From Prinia subflava (Eukaryota > Chordata > Aves > Passeriformes > Cisticolidae), in NCBI RefSeq assembly GCF_021018805.1, contig NW_026960613.1:1984001-2048000 (forward strand): a DNA stretch of 64,000 nt. Reading direction: 5' to 3'. A program made the translations under genes and the position numbers. The notes under the pieces are model-generated. The model was not told the origin of the DNA. It made no database searches and saw only the letters and a list, made by a program, of their open reading frames with translations. Positions 43,786 to 55,885 of the stretch are shown here, piece by piece. Within the stretch, counting starts at the first letter, position 1, and each line of letters opens with the position of its first letter.

Positions 43786-44228
43786 TGATGCCTTGGAAGG
43801 CTGACCTGAAACAGAGCCTGGACAGAGCTAGAAAATAAAGTAGGTATTTATTGAAAGGCCTCCAGGATCCACCTTGGGCAGGACAGGAACCTGACCAAGG
43901 CTGCACCCTGGGTGGACCAAGAATGGCCACAAAAATGGCTGACCGGTCACAAGATACTACATTTTTATAAGTTTTGGTCCATTTTCATATTGGGGTTTAA
44001 TTGTCCAATTACAGCTTCAGGTTGTGAGGTTCCATCCTTCTTGTTCCTCCTCTCAGTCCACCGTTGATTATGTTGTTGGGCTGAAAGTCGTCCTTGGTCC
44101 CCAGTAGGAAAAGGATTTGTTTTGTCTATCTACTTTGGAAGAGAGCTTACTGGCACTTCATATGAGGCTCAGAACTACATCTCTAAGTAGCACAGAATCT
44201 GAAAATATGAAAGCTAAAACCTAAAGCA
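43786..44228 (-). repeat. 5' LTR of ERV-C
   Basis: 443 bp, the partner of 41003-41442 with a few substitutions and a 4-base insertion near 44130. Confidence 0.85.
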
Positions 44229-44469
44229 TTAGATCTGGGGTAGCTTATATTAAATCCGGTTTCTTTTAACCATCCTCTAACTTTTAAGTGATTTCAGCAA
44301 AGCTTATCTATTCATTTCAGCTAAATCAGCAACATCTTTACACCCCAACCTTAGGGCAGAACTTTGCTTTACAACTAAATGGAAATGTATTAAACAACCC
44401 CCCCTTAGATTATGCTGCCATCATACACAGGATCCCAAAATCGATAATGTTGTAATTACAAAATAAAGC

Positions 44470-46998
44470 AAAACTGAACCCACTGACTGTTGGCATAATT
44501 TTACCTTAACCAAAACAATTGATGTGTCATGTACTTGGCACAATAACTCGGCAAACCAGTTAGGTCTGAGAGGCTTAGCTCATAAATTTAGAATAAATGC
44601 TATAGCTAAGCCTATACTGAGTACAGCAGTCCCATCTGTTGTACCAGTCACATCACAAATAGCAGAAAGAACTGAAAGCACTCCTAGCTATTTAACCACA
44701 TCCCAAAGAGCAGAAAGAACCAAGAGCACTCCTACCACATCCCAAATAGTAAAAGGAACTGAGAGTACTCCTAACCATTTAACTACATTCCGAATAGCAA
44801 AACACTCAATCACACCCCAAAGTGTAGCAATCACACCTCAAAGTGTAGCAATCACATCCCAAAGGGCAGAGGGAACCAGCAGCACCCTTAACCATTCAGT
44901 TACTTCCCAAGGGGTAGAGACAACTTATTGCTCCCCTAACCTATTTAACATTGAATGGTCATGGTCCCAAGCTTTTACCTATTTTACTGGACCCATAGGA
45001 AATGTGAAAGGTTTGAACCTGTCAACTGTTGTTATGCATGATAATCAAGTGTACACTGGGTGGGAATGGGAACACCAAGATCGGATCTGGCAACTACAAG
45101 GGATTGTAGGAGAAGGAGTTAGTGTAGGTTGCCGGATGATCAATGGAACCACCCAGGACAAGGCAATTCAAATTACTGTTTCAACAGACCAGGGAAATAA
45201 GTATGACAGGGTTTGCACATCCCTTAGTGTACAGGATTGTTGGTATAATTTTACTTTAACACAATCTGAGGAAATGATCTGCCTTTGGGCCCATGATGAT
45301 GAAGGGCTTTCTTTTAAGTTTAAAATAAATGCCATAGCCCAACCTGTTACTGTCAGCACTAGCACTCAAGCACAACCATCAGTTATATTAAGCCCGAGAA
45401 TCTTTAAAATTGGACCATATATAATCAGAAAAACAGGCCAACAACAATTATTGTTTAATCCAATATGGTCTCTCAAACAAGTTAAGTTATTGATCCAAAC
45501 TAATGTCTCTGAAATTCAGCCTGCTTGTTCACCTTTCTTGTAAACTTCTTTTGAAGGATGGACGACATAGTTACGAAGGCGCAGCCCCCCTAAGAGACGC
45601 ATGCCAAGAGACATTACCGGTGCCGTAGGAACAGGATTGGGCATCTTAAATAGCATTGATTCAGAGGTACTAATGAACAAATTGATTGCCTCAGCTAGAG
45701 ATCGGACTAAACTACAACACCCCTTACAGTCGTCCTTATTGGCTTTAGGAACGACTCGGTGGCTACTATCCAACATATTACCAAATTGGGAAAAGGTAAA
45801 CACAAACGATCACAAATTGATAATTGATGCACTTACTGATACACAGAACAATATCTCTTTGGCTCTCAGCTGTGTCCAGGCTCAGTTGTGGATGCAGTCA
45901 GTTGCTGCCTCGATTATAAGAGAAGGTGAATAAGGCATTTTTCCTACTGAAATTCAGAAAATAATTTGGGATAATGCCAATGATTTTGAAAAAGATTTCC
46001 AATCCCGGTGGAACTTAGTGAATTTCACTTACAATTCAGTAGCAAACACAGCTACAGCTTTTGTGTTAACTATCAGCAATGCTTCAGTGTATACAATATT
46101 TCCCATCATTGCATTAGGACTGAACCTCAACGGAGCTACTCTCTACCCTCTCGAGCATAGAGAGTGGGCCCGTCAAGTCAGTGAAAAATGGCAAACTGTT
46201 AACTTAGAGTCCTGCATTGTCCGAGAACAACAAGGGTTTATCTGTGAAAGTAACGCAATCACAGCACGAGACATTTGTTTAGACACAGAGCAGAATATCT
46301 GTCACTTTGAAGTACATCCTAATGAGACTTCTGAAACAGTTCTTGTGTATATAGGCAATGGATGTGCATGCTTTAGGACTGCTTGTGATGTAGTAACCAT
46401 AGAGAATGTTATATTAGAAACTAAGAATCATTCAAATTTTTGTGTTTATAACTTTACCAAAATCACAGCTTGTGATTTCTCCTATTCAGCTCCAGTTACT
46501 TCTTACCAGCTTTTACTATCTAATTACACACTGATCCACAAACTATGGCCTACCCCGATCGGGACGAACCTTACTTTGATAAAACAATTGTTGCTCCATC
46601 AAGATTAAATCAAAATTTTAGAGAAAATTAAGAAAAATGGACAAAAGACTTTGATAACTGTCCATCATAATGTAGAAGAAATCCATCATGTTCTGGAAAG
46701 AGTAAAGCAAAATGCTGAGCACAGATGGATGGATACTCTCTTTGGGTGGTCACCCACAGCTACGGGTGTCCTGAATAAATTGTCTCATCCCATCATTGTT
46801 CTTTTGATTTTAGTTTTGATTGACTTTGCTCTGTCAGCGATCTCATTCTTTATGAATTGGAGAGTGATGAAACAGCTAAAATGGTTAACCTCTGTAATGT
46901 ATGTACACAATTTAGTTTACATACCCCCTCCAATAGATATACTTAGAGACGTTGATACAAGACAAACTATACAAGTAGGCCATAGTCACAGACTGTGA
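44470..46998 (+). pseudogene. env: Large env of unusual type, few in-frame stops
   Basis: One reading frame runs over about 840 codons to 46998, broken only by a few in-frame stops (about 45541, 45571, 45931, 46606) and no frameshift. SU has two copies of a small Cys/Trp domain, beginning DCWHNFTLT (44480) and DCWYNFTLT (about 45235), each ending in INAIA-P. A Thr/Ser-rich mucin-like repeat (TSQRAE-, ITPQSVA-type units, 44640-44920) lies between them. A basic cleavage site (RRRSPPKRR, about 45574-45600) precedes a fusion-peptide-like GAVGTGLGIL. TM has a very long, Cys-rich ectodomain (about 380 residues), no CX6CC motif, and a membrane anchor near 46780-46855. The lineage is not identified; the long TM recalls foamy-virus or beta-type envelopes in layout only. 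Confidence 0.78.
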
Positions 46999-47389
46999 AA
47001 TGTATTTTTGCCAAAGTAAGATAAGAGATTTTAGAGATACATATTTTTAAGGTAATTATGTAATTCTGATTTTGTGTGATTTGTTATGATCACTTGTAAA
47101 ATTTTGTTTTGATTATTTGAAAATTGTTTTAATTAATATTGTTAGGATTTTGTTTTGATTATTTGACTTTGTGAATCACTTATCATTATGATTTGTTTTA
47201 GAATTTTGTTAATCAATATTGATTATCATGATTTTTTTGGAAGATTTAGAATTTTATTATCATCACTGTGATTTGTTTTTATCATTTTGATTTGTTTTGA
47301 GATTTTAATAATCAATATTAATCATTGTTGCCCAACTTTTTCTCTTGTTTTCCTTTTCTCTCTCTATTCTCTTGTTCTCTGTCTCTGTT
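46999..47389 (+). other. AT-rich 3' region after env
   Basis: Repeated gattttgttttgattatttg-like units (47095-47300) and then a pyrimidine-rich run. No frame. It probably lies between env and the 3' LTR of the same old provirus. Confidence 0.45.
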
Positions 47390-48137
47390 TTCCGGGGTAT
47401 GCTACCGACATTGAGTCCTGAAGACTTCATAACAATGCAAAGAACTCAGCTGATGGAGCTCTCTTGACGACGATCATGAGTCACAGGGTGGTGTGAGAGT
47501 CAGTCCAAAGATCCCTCATCTGCCTCACGACTGTCGAACAAGGACAGAGGCTGAGACCCCAAGGACCCTAAACCACAACACAGCAGTTCTGGCCTGACTG
47601 AGGTGGGACCCAAGTTTCTCCCTGCAGGTGCATTCACTGGACCAAGACGTCCCCTCAGAGACCCGTGCAGAAACAATGGGACTGTCACGGTATCTGAGCC
47701 GTGTTTACAGAGCTGTGTTTGCTCTGGACTGCTGTGCTGAACCACCAAGTCCAGCCTGCCCTGCTTCTTCATTGTGAGAGAAAACCTGCAACCCTTCCTG
47801 GCCTGTTGTCTCTCACCTCAAAAAAGGACTAAAATAAGCACCCCAAAAAAGAGAGCCTCTGAGGCCTCCCTGATGGAGAAGACGGATCTATTGGTGCATG
47901 TCACGAGGACTGCAAAGGTGGTCTATTGGCTCCGCATCACGAGGACTCACGTCTGCCGTTGGTAGCTATACCCCCCCCTTTTTCCTCTCTCTCTCTCTCT
48001 CTCTTTCCCTTTTCCTCTATCACATATTGTGGGTATCAATAAAGATACATTGATTTTACTTAAACTAAGTTCTCTTTGCCTCTTTTTGCACTTTGAAATC
48101 AAAACAAACCATCACAACCATCTATCGGATCGTGACA
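47390..48137 (+). repeat. Probable 3' LTR of the env-bearing provirus
   Basis: gtatcaataaagatac (about 48038) is a polyadenylation signal in plus orientation. A 90-base U5-like tail follows and ends atcggatcgtgaca at 48137. A tctctc run lies at 47983-48004. The 5' end is a guess: no polypurine tract, partner LTR or duplication is visible. Confidence 0.45.
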
Positions 48138-49842
48138 CATGGTGAAGCAGACTGTCCCTCTGCAGCCCATGGGGATACACAGGGGATGCAGAGATCCACC
48201 CACAGCCCCTGGGGGAAGTGCCCATGCTAGAGCGGGCAGATTGCCTGGAGGAGGCAGTGATCCAGTGGGAGACCTGGTGTGTGCCTCAAGGAGATTTAAC
48301 TTTGGGGTAAGAATAATCTATGGTGTAAGTTGTATGTTGCAGGAGGTAAAGTAGCAGGAGTGACATGAAATGACAAAGAAGAAATTTTGTGAGGAGCAAG
48401 GAGAATGTGATGATGAACCAGGACAGTGTCAGTGCCTAACCATCAAGTGTACTACTTCTCCTGTCCTGACCCCTCATCCTGCTGGAATGGAGACCTGGAG
48501 GGATGTGAAAGGACTGGCTACAGTAGTTAGTGAAAAAAATTGTTTGGTATAGAGATGGTTTAAGGATGTAGTTTAAGCTGTATGTGTAGTTAAGAAAGGA
48601 GTCCAGCAATGAAAAATACATATAATGGAAGAGTTGGAAGATAAATAGATTATATGGGATCTGAGTATGATGCAAATGGTATGGAAAAAGGGCTGGAGAT
48701 TGTATTGGGTCAGACAGATAAAGATCACAGACCTCACAGTGCTGTGCTTTGCATTACTATCAGGACAGGTGTTGATAACAGTGTTTTGGCTACTGCTGAG
48801 CAGCACTGTCCCTCTGACATTCCTTCCCTCATCAAAGGGATGGGAGTAGGCAGGATCCTGGGAGGGGATGCAACCAGGCCAGCTGACCCAAATTAACCAA
48901 AGGGATATTCCATACCATATGATGTCAACTCATATATAAAACTAAGGGAGAGAGGAGGAAGGGGGGGCATTTGTGATTCTTCAGTGTTTGCCTCCTGGAG
49001 GAACCATTACATGTGCTGAAGCTCTGCTTCCCTGAACATCACTGCTGATAGGAAGTAGAGATTGAAATTTTTTTTCCCTTACCTTATGTGTGTGCAGACT
49101 CTCGCTTATTTCTTTCCTTTCACTGTAATAAAACTGCCATGTCTCACCCATTGGTTGTTCTCCATCTTATTATTCTCTCTCCTGTCTTATTGGGAAAGGG
49201 AGTGATGGAGTGGCTTAGTGGGCACCTGGCACCCAGACGAGGTCAACCCGCTACAATGGGTCACTCTTCCACCGGGTGCAGTCCTTCAAGGACAGGCTGC
49301 TCTAGCAGGGGCCCCTCTCTCCACAGGGTCATGGCCTCCTCTCAGGCATCCACCTGCTCTGGTGTGGGTCTTCTCCACAGGCTAAAAGTGGATCTCTGCA
49401 TCCCAGTGGGTCTCCATGGGCTGCAAAGGGACAGCCTGCTTCACCATAGGCTGCAGAGGAATCCCAGCTTCAGTGCCTGGACTTGTTGGGGCTCAGCACA
49501 GTGTAAAAAGGACTCCACAGGATCCCACATCTCCACTGTTAAGTTTTATCTTCCCCTCTGATGCTGCTGTTCGGGGTCCCAGCTGTACCGTGGTGCTGAG
49601 GAGACTGTCCCATGCACTTAGGAGAAATCATTCATTCCTGCCCACAGTGGTCCCACCCTGGAGCTGGAGTGTTTCTAACCTGGGACCACTGTACTAGGTC
49701 CAACCATGGTCCATTGTCCTGTGCCAAGCCCACAGCTGAGCCTCAACTGTGCCAAACGATAGAGTGCAAAGCACTTGGGGATGGCCCTGGCCAGCCTCCT
49801 GCCTCTTCACAGGGCTGGGGCTGTTCCCAGTGTTTGAGGGCA
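48138..49842. repeat. Fragments of ERVL-type LTRs
   Basis: 48138-48260 is the inverse of about 38300-38400 in the CR1-nested LTR. 49260-49500 is the same core in direct orientation. Between them, caataaaact-like sequence (49127) and gtcaacccgctaca (ending 49254) look like the end of another plus-strand LTR. I could not define complete copies. Confidence 0.5.
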
Positions 49843-50311
49843 TGTGCTGGTTTAGCACAGAAGTAATTTTTTCCAAGGAAGTTATAGCAAAATGTTGACA
49901 TCTTGATTGACCAATTACATATGGGATACACCTCTGGGCTACATAGGTTAAAAATCAGAGGAACTCTGGGAAAACCTCTTTTCCTTCTGGACTCAGGACA
50001 GGTAAAAGGGGCTGGCGATCTGGCCTCACTCCGCCGCGTGGCCCTCGGGCTTGGCGGGCCGGCTGGGCCCTGCTGTTGCAGCTGTCTCAGGCCCGGCGGC
50101 TCCCAGGCAGAGGGAGGGGAGTATGCCCTGTCCCGGCCGGGATCGGGCCCAAGTCGCTGCTAACATCTGCCGCTACGCTGCACCTGGGAAGGCCAAACAA
50201 GGCCAGGTCATGCCCCTTCCTTCCCCCCAGCAGCTGTCAGGCAGAGGAAAGGGGAGGGGAAAAGCCAAAGCCACGGGCTTGAGGCTGTTAATCCTAGCCC
50301 TCCTTCTCCCC

Positions 50312-51064
50312 TGTTATAAATGCCAGGACAATTTATTACCAAATTCAATAATTTGGTTTATTAAAATTCAAATCACAAAATTTGGAATCAAATTACAGAA
50401 TTTTAAGTAATAAAAAAACAAAACAAAACCCCACAACCAGCGACACTTACTTGACAGAATTTCTCCCAGGAAAAATGAGCCAAGGGTGACCCAGAGACAA
50501 AGACCCTGGCAGCCTGAGTCTCTAGCTGGGTTCACGCCTTGCCTACCTAGAGGCTTAACTTAAATACCCTTAATTTCACCCTCGGCAGCTTTTCTCCCAT
50601 TGTTTCTACTAAGCACCGGCCATTAACTTTGTTTATACTAAATCCTGAAAGGGTCCCCTGGCCCATTCAAATGCTAATGTCCAGAGTTAGTCCTTGCTTT
50701 GAGTAATTTAACCGTCGTAGAAGTGTGTGATGATCCCTCTGGCACGTAGCATTTGATCAGTGGGAGTCCCTGCTTTGAGCCGTAGAAGTGTGTGATGATC
50801 CCTCTGGCACGTAGCATTCGACTGGTGTAAGTCCTGGTAATTTTCGCTGCACGTAGGCAGGGGTAGGTTGGTCCGTGTTCATTGTCTCATCAGTGCCTCG
50901 TGTTCTCACCTTCTATTTTTGGACCAGGGAGATCAGGAGAGGTGCTTTACAGAAGTCCGTGAAACGTGCGGGTTGAGCAGACACACATACCTTTATACAA
51001 TATATTACAGTTTCTAGTCTATAATTATTTATAGAACATGAATTAAATAACTCTATTTTCCACA
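50312..51064 (-). repeat. 3' LTR of ERV3
   Basis: tgttataaatgccagg...ttttccaca. Minus-strand AATAAA motifs lie in aataaaccaaattattg near 50350. A partial internal repeat (gtagaagtgtgtgatgatcc) occurs twice, at 50718 and 50781. Confidence 0.88.
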
Positions 51065-54000
51065 ATTCCCCCATTTCTCTCTTTTGTCAACAATTTTAAT
51101 TTATGTTTTGTATTTAGCCTAATTGTTCTCTTCTATCACTGTTTATTTACATTCTTCTTCTTAAATTGTGCTGATTAGAAATTCATTCTAGTTTTTTGCT
51201 ATTTGAGCCAGGTTGCATACGATTAACAGTCTCTCCCGGATTCCTTCTGAGGGGAGGGTCTTTCTTGAAAGAAGAGAGTATTTCTGGCCATAAATCTTTA
51301 AACAAGGTCTGTGGGCTGAAGTTTCTATTAATTAATTTTCTTTTCTCATCTAGATTTCCCTTTGAGGGTGCTCTATTTCAGACACTATGTCAACTTTAAG
51401 ACCGTCTTTTCCAGGAATCTACAGGCTGAGTACAGTCTCATAGTACTGACTCTTTGTAAGCTTATGATCAGTAGGGAAAGTCTGCAAACAAGTTCTTCTG
51501 TTTGTACGAAAGCCTATTGGGTTGTGACTAACGGCTGGTTTCCGGGTTCTTCTTACAGCAGGGACAGGTTGCCTGGACCTCCTTCTTGATCCTTCTTTCA
51601 TTTTCTGCTGGGTTGTTTTTCCTGGACGGCTTGAGTTGCCCTTTTGTCACAATAGGAGCTTCACTGGATCAATTTCTCTACTTCTATGCTTTTTGCACTC
51701 TATCCCCCCCTGCCGGCCGAATTCCAGGTATTTGCCAGATTAACTCACACTACTCTTAGCAGACTGTAATTTCTAAGATTGTATGACCAAGGAGAAATAC
51801 CTTCTTTCGGGTTACTCTTCTCTCTTTTAGTTCTCTTTTTCGAGTGGTTACAAAGTTTTTTTTGAGGCTCCTTTAGGCTGCGGCTTGATGTTTCTAGGGC
51901 GGTGGCATTTTCGGTGCAGCCGGACCTTCAGATCTCCGGGGGAAGAGATGACATTCTACTCAGGGTTTTCCCTCGGGGCTGTTAATTTCTTAGCCTTGGA
52001 GGCGTGTGTCTAACCTCTCTCAGCCGTTCGGATGGCTGTATCTGTAGTTAAAAGGACAAGAAAGAGTCTCTCTCAATGAGGGGTTAGTGATACCGCTTTC
52101 TAAGCTCTTATCAGTACTTTATCTCTTGGTTGTATATCATGAATATACATCAAAATCTTGCAACTTTCCTAGATTGAATTTACCAATTAAGAACACGTAC
52201 TTAATACAAAATTCTAAACTAGCTCAGTACTACAGGAATATTTTACAGAAAGAATCTCTGCCATGTCTACCATTCAGAAAATCTGAATATTAGAACAAGT
52301 TATCTAATAGTACATTCACATATTCACCATAAAAATAATTTTGTCCCTGGATCACTATGATTTCCACCTCACTATTCACACAATGCACTATACAATCCAG
52401 AATTTTTCTTTTAAAAAAATGATTCTAACGCATCATCCAAAATTTAAATAATTCAATACAAAATTCAAAAATCCTTTTTGTACTGTTCTAGAAAGTAAAA
52501 CTAACAGGATGGTTTTACTAATACATCTGAAAAATGGCTGCTTGGTACATGGATTCTGTACAACAAGTAAATAATAAACACTAAGACAACTTTAAACTCC
52601 ATAAACTAGCTCTAGGTAATATGTTTTTACTGAAGAATAGCCTCTTAAGTAAAATGCACATGAGATAAAAATTTTAGACATCGACCATAATCCTGGGGAA
52701 TACTTTTAACAAGTCATAAAAGAAATGAGGTATACCAAATAAAAGGAAATGACCTCACAAATGACAGAGTCTACTCTTTTACTACTTATAAAATATTCTA
52801 GATATATACAGATGCTATAAGAACAATACTGGCAGCAATATAAAAATGGCATCGCCTCAGGCACTTCTAACTTATTGCGGGTCTGAGCTTCTTCAGTTTT
52901 TATCAAAAGAAGTGAATAAAGTAGCAAGACTCACTCATCTGTTTTAGATGGAAGGCATCAAAAGCTATGGTTAAAATGCATCAAAATACTCTGTAATATA
53001 CCATGCATTACTTAAATTCGGAACTTAAGACTCAGGAAAGTTTTCCAAAGCCAGGAGTCACTGTAAACTTCAGGCCCCGGTAATCAGACAGCTTTATCTA
53101 GTGCAATTGCTAGAACATTAACACTACTGCTTTTTACTTCAGTCCTAAAAAAAAACTTCACAAACTTAGCCTCTCTTAACAAGCAAACTCGAGTTAACTT
53201 ATGCCTAATTCTCAAAGCAAAACTCTTGTATTTGCTATCCATTCTTGCGTATTATTAAACTTAAATACATGGCTCGAAGGACCACAAGCAAACACCGACC
53301 ATACTTAACACCGGTGACACAAATGCTGCCTCTCATACATCACTTACTCTCCACCCCTGAAACACAGGCACCAGGGCAACTTCAAGGTTCACATCCTCCA
53401 AATTGAGGAGCAAGTAAAGAAGACATAATATCAAAGGGACAACACAAACTATCTCCTTCTAAGGAGTCAGTAATTAAAATTAAGAATCCCTGTTCCCACT
53501 AGACAAAATACATACAGAATAGGAACTGCAAAGAATAAAGAAAAGACTTGTAACTACTAACACAGAGAATTATACTACTTTCCCAACTTAATGCTAGAAT
53601 CTTGACTCCAACTACCATTCTAACACTATCTCAACAGAAAGATTTAGTTTCCAGCCTCTCAACAGCCGCTTTAATTTGGACTCTACCGGGCACATGCTTC
53701 AACTTTTTAAAAGAAAAACTTAAACAAACAAAACCCTTGCAATACATTGTCTGCTAACACAAATGCCATATCCCTGCTCAAGCTAACAATCTGAATTCAA
53801 AATGTAGCAATTGTTTCAAACATAGACGAACTACATCCACTATACTATCAACATTTTTGATTTGCACGAAATCCTCACATGCAGCAGACAGGCAACTAAA
53901 GGGAAGATATATTTTCAGCTTTTCAAGAACGAACACCTAGGTATTTCCCACGCATAAGTATAGCTCTCATTCTTGATCTCTTTTTTCAATACTTTTATCT

Positions 54001-54431
54001 ATTTTTGCTTCCTATTTCGCCTTACATGGCGGTTTTCTGCCCCGGGCAGCCTCGTCTAGTCACTTTAAAACTGCCGCTTTCTTTCGTCTCCCGGCAACCA
54101 TGGACTGACTTACTCTGCCACTTGCGGGGGGGAAGGGGGGCGGGTTTCGTTCCTTTTCCCATGTTAGTGAAAAGAGAAAAAAAAACCCAAAAAAACCTCT
54201 GCCGATCTCGTCTAGGAGAAATAAACCTTTTAAAGCAAAATACACAACTCTAGGGAGCCTCTAAAATGTATTTAGCTTGAAGTAAAAGATCTACCACCAC
54301 CAAGGAAAAGAGTAAGCAAGATTCCTTTTAATTCCTTTTTCTATCTTTTTTCTCCTTTTGCAGACTTGAGTGAATTCTCACATTTCTAATTTGCACGCTT
54401 CCCAATACCACCAGTTATTCTCTAATGCATT
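51065..54431 (-). other. Non-coding interior of ERV3
   Basis: 3.4 kb of AT-rich sequence without a retroviral motif in any frame; the longest minus-strand frame is 73 codons. It occupies the place where pro, pol and env would be. Whether it is a decayed remainder or captured host DNA cannot be told by eye. Confidence 0.6.
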
Positions 54432-55295
54432 CTAATTCACCTTTGGTAATTTCTGTTTTGCTCTACTGTCTAGCTTAAATTTCTTACGGGAGTGCTTCTT
54501 TTTCCCCATTTTTCTCCCTGGGCCGTTCTTGCTCTTACACCAACTGTCCCACCCTGAATCCCTTCCGGGTTCTTCTAGATCTCTTTCGGGGGTCCTGGTT
54601 TTAGCCAGGGCTCTAACTGATGTATACCTGTCTGGTTTATTCTTCCACCCTTCGTTTTTCTTACCCTTCTTCTCTTTTTCTCCATAGTTTAGCGTCGGTG
54701 GCCGAGGTGCGGGGTCAGGACCAGAAACGGGGGCAGGATTCCCTCTCGGGGATCTCCTTGAGCGGGAGGAAGGTTTCTGGAGTGGCCGCTGAGCTCGGGG
54801 CTCCCCATGGGTCTCGGATGGCAGTGCTAACGCTACCACTGAGAAGGCCGAGGAGGAGGAAGGGGTAGGGGTAGGGGCTGACAGGATGTGGGCCACCGAG
54901 CCGTGAGAGAAGCTTATCCCGTAGTCTGGTTTATTCCGTGTTTCCCTTTCTTCAGAATACAGCTTTACTCGTACCCAATACCGTAACAGAACATATGCCA
55001 ATTCCTCAAATTCTCTCCTTTTCTTCTTCGCTACATGTTCCCACAGAGCTTCCCATGCCCATTCGTCAAAAGTACTAAACACAGGCCATATAAGATTAGG
55101 TCTTATCTCCTTTCCTCCCCAAACATTCATACACAAATAAATCATCCGATCTTTAGATGCCCTTCTCTTAATTGGGCATTCTTGCCAATTTTGCAACAAC
55201 TTTCCTAATGGACTTTTCCGAGGGATTTCAAGAGCAGCCCCCGCTGAGGTTTCCCTTAAGGAATCCTCCCGATCTCTACTGAGATACGATCCCAT
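54432..55295 (-). CDS. gag: ERV3 Gag-like protein (matrix plus basic linker)
   Basis: 287 codons open from ATG 55295, beginning MGSYLSRD with Gly2 for probable myristoylation. The first 120 residues look like a retroviral matrix domain: a Trp-rich helical part with NLIWPVFSTFDEWAW and aromatic LLRYWVRVKL. Next come Ser/Thr-Pro-rich sequence and a strongly basic C-terminal half (KKGKKNEGWKNKPDR, KKKHSRKKFKLD). No capsid, major homology region or zinc knuckle follows, so it is less than half a usual Gag. The basic tail might bind RNA in place of nucleocapsid, which is inference. The open frame in an element with near-identical LTRs suggests selection or recent age. Confidence 0.72.
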   Translation of the reverse strand: MGSYLSRDREDSLRETSAGAALEIPRKSPLGKLLQNWQECPIKRRASKDRMIYLCMNVWGGKEIRPNLIWPVFSTFDEWAWEALWEHVAKKKRREFEELAYVLLRYWVRVKLYSEERETRNKPDYGISFSHGSVAHILSAPTPTPSSSSAFSVVALALPSETHGEPRAQRPLQKPSSRSRRSPRGNPAPVSGPDPAPRPPTLNYGEKEKKGKKNEGWKNKPDRYTSVRALAKTRTPERDLEEPGRDSGWDSWCKSKNGPGRKMGKKKHSRKKFKLDSRAKQKLPKVN

Positions 55296-55479
55296 ACTCC
55301 CCGTGGCACAGAAGTTATGGGATACTATAAAAATTAAATCCCGAGTTTCCGAACTCGGTGCCGTTAACTTAATGATCTAACGGATGACCGTTCCGTGGAT
55401 GTTCGGTTAACCGCAGGGCTCTGTAACTGCTACTGAAAAAATTAACGGACCCCTCTCGGTCGCGGTCAAGAAGGCTTAC

Positions 55480-55885
55480 TGTGGGATTGCATTTTATGGA
55501 AATGGTTTGCTCTAGCTCACCCCTGGAAAATGTATGGTTTATCCCAAATCTGTACCCTCCCTGCAGTATCGTGTATCTGTAACCTCATTGGCTGGAGAAT
55601 GTTACCGTGCCCCTTTGAACCTCTGTGATAAGAATGCTAAGGCAGAAGGCTCTGCCCCTCTTGCCCCTCTCCCCCTGGAGGCCTCCTGATGCTCCCTTTC
55701 CCTCTCCTCCCTTCCCCCCCCTTCCCTTCCCCTCTCCCTCAGTGAATAAACCCTCACCTCATCAGCACGCCACCGGCATCTGAAGTCTCTTTGCCTGCCA
55801 GCACGGGAACACCACGAACCCAAGGACCCCTGGGGGTCTCCGGGGGGCACTCCCCGGGGACCCCCCATAAATTTAAACTACAACA
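55480..55885 (+). repeat. Solo LTR of the ERV-N2 family in the ERV3 leader
   Basis: 406 bp, tgtgggattgc...aaactacaaca, flanked by gcttac (55474-55479 and 55886-55891). It dates after ERV3 insertion. Confidence 0.93.

Larger units (their letters stand above)
41003..44228 (-). mobile_element. ERV-C: internally deleted gamma-like (class I) provirus
   Basis: The LTRs are 41003-41442 and 43786-44228 (about 440 bp, roughly seven differences). tagatc occurs at 40997-41002 and, one base displaced, at 44230-44235, a probable target duplication. A polypurine tract, aaaggggagaaatga, precedes the 3' LTR. After the 5' LTR the minus strand reads tttcTGGCGACTCCACTGGGAC, a good primer site whose tRNA I cannot name. 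Gag, protease, reverse transcriptase and env are gone; only RNase H and integrase remain. Confidence 0.85.
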
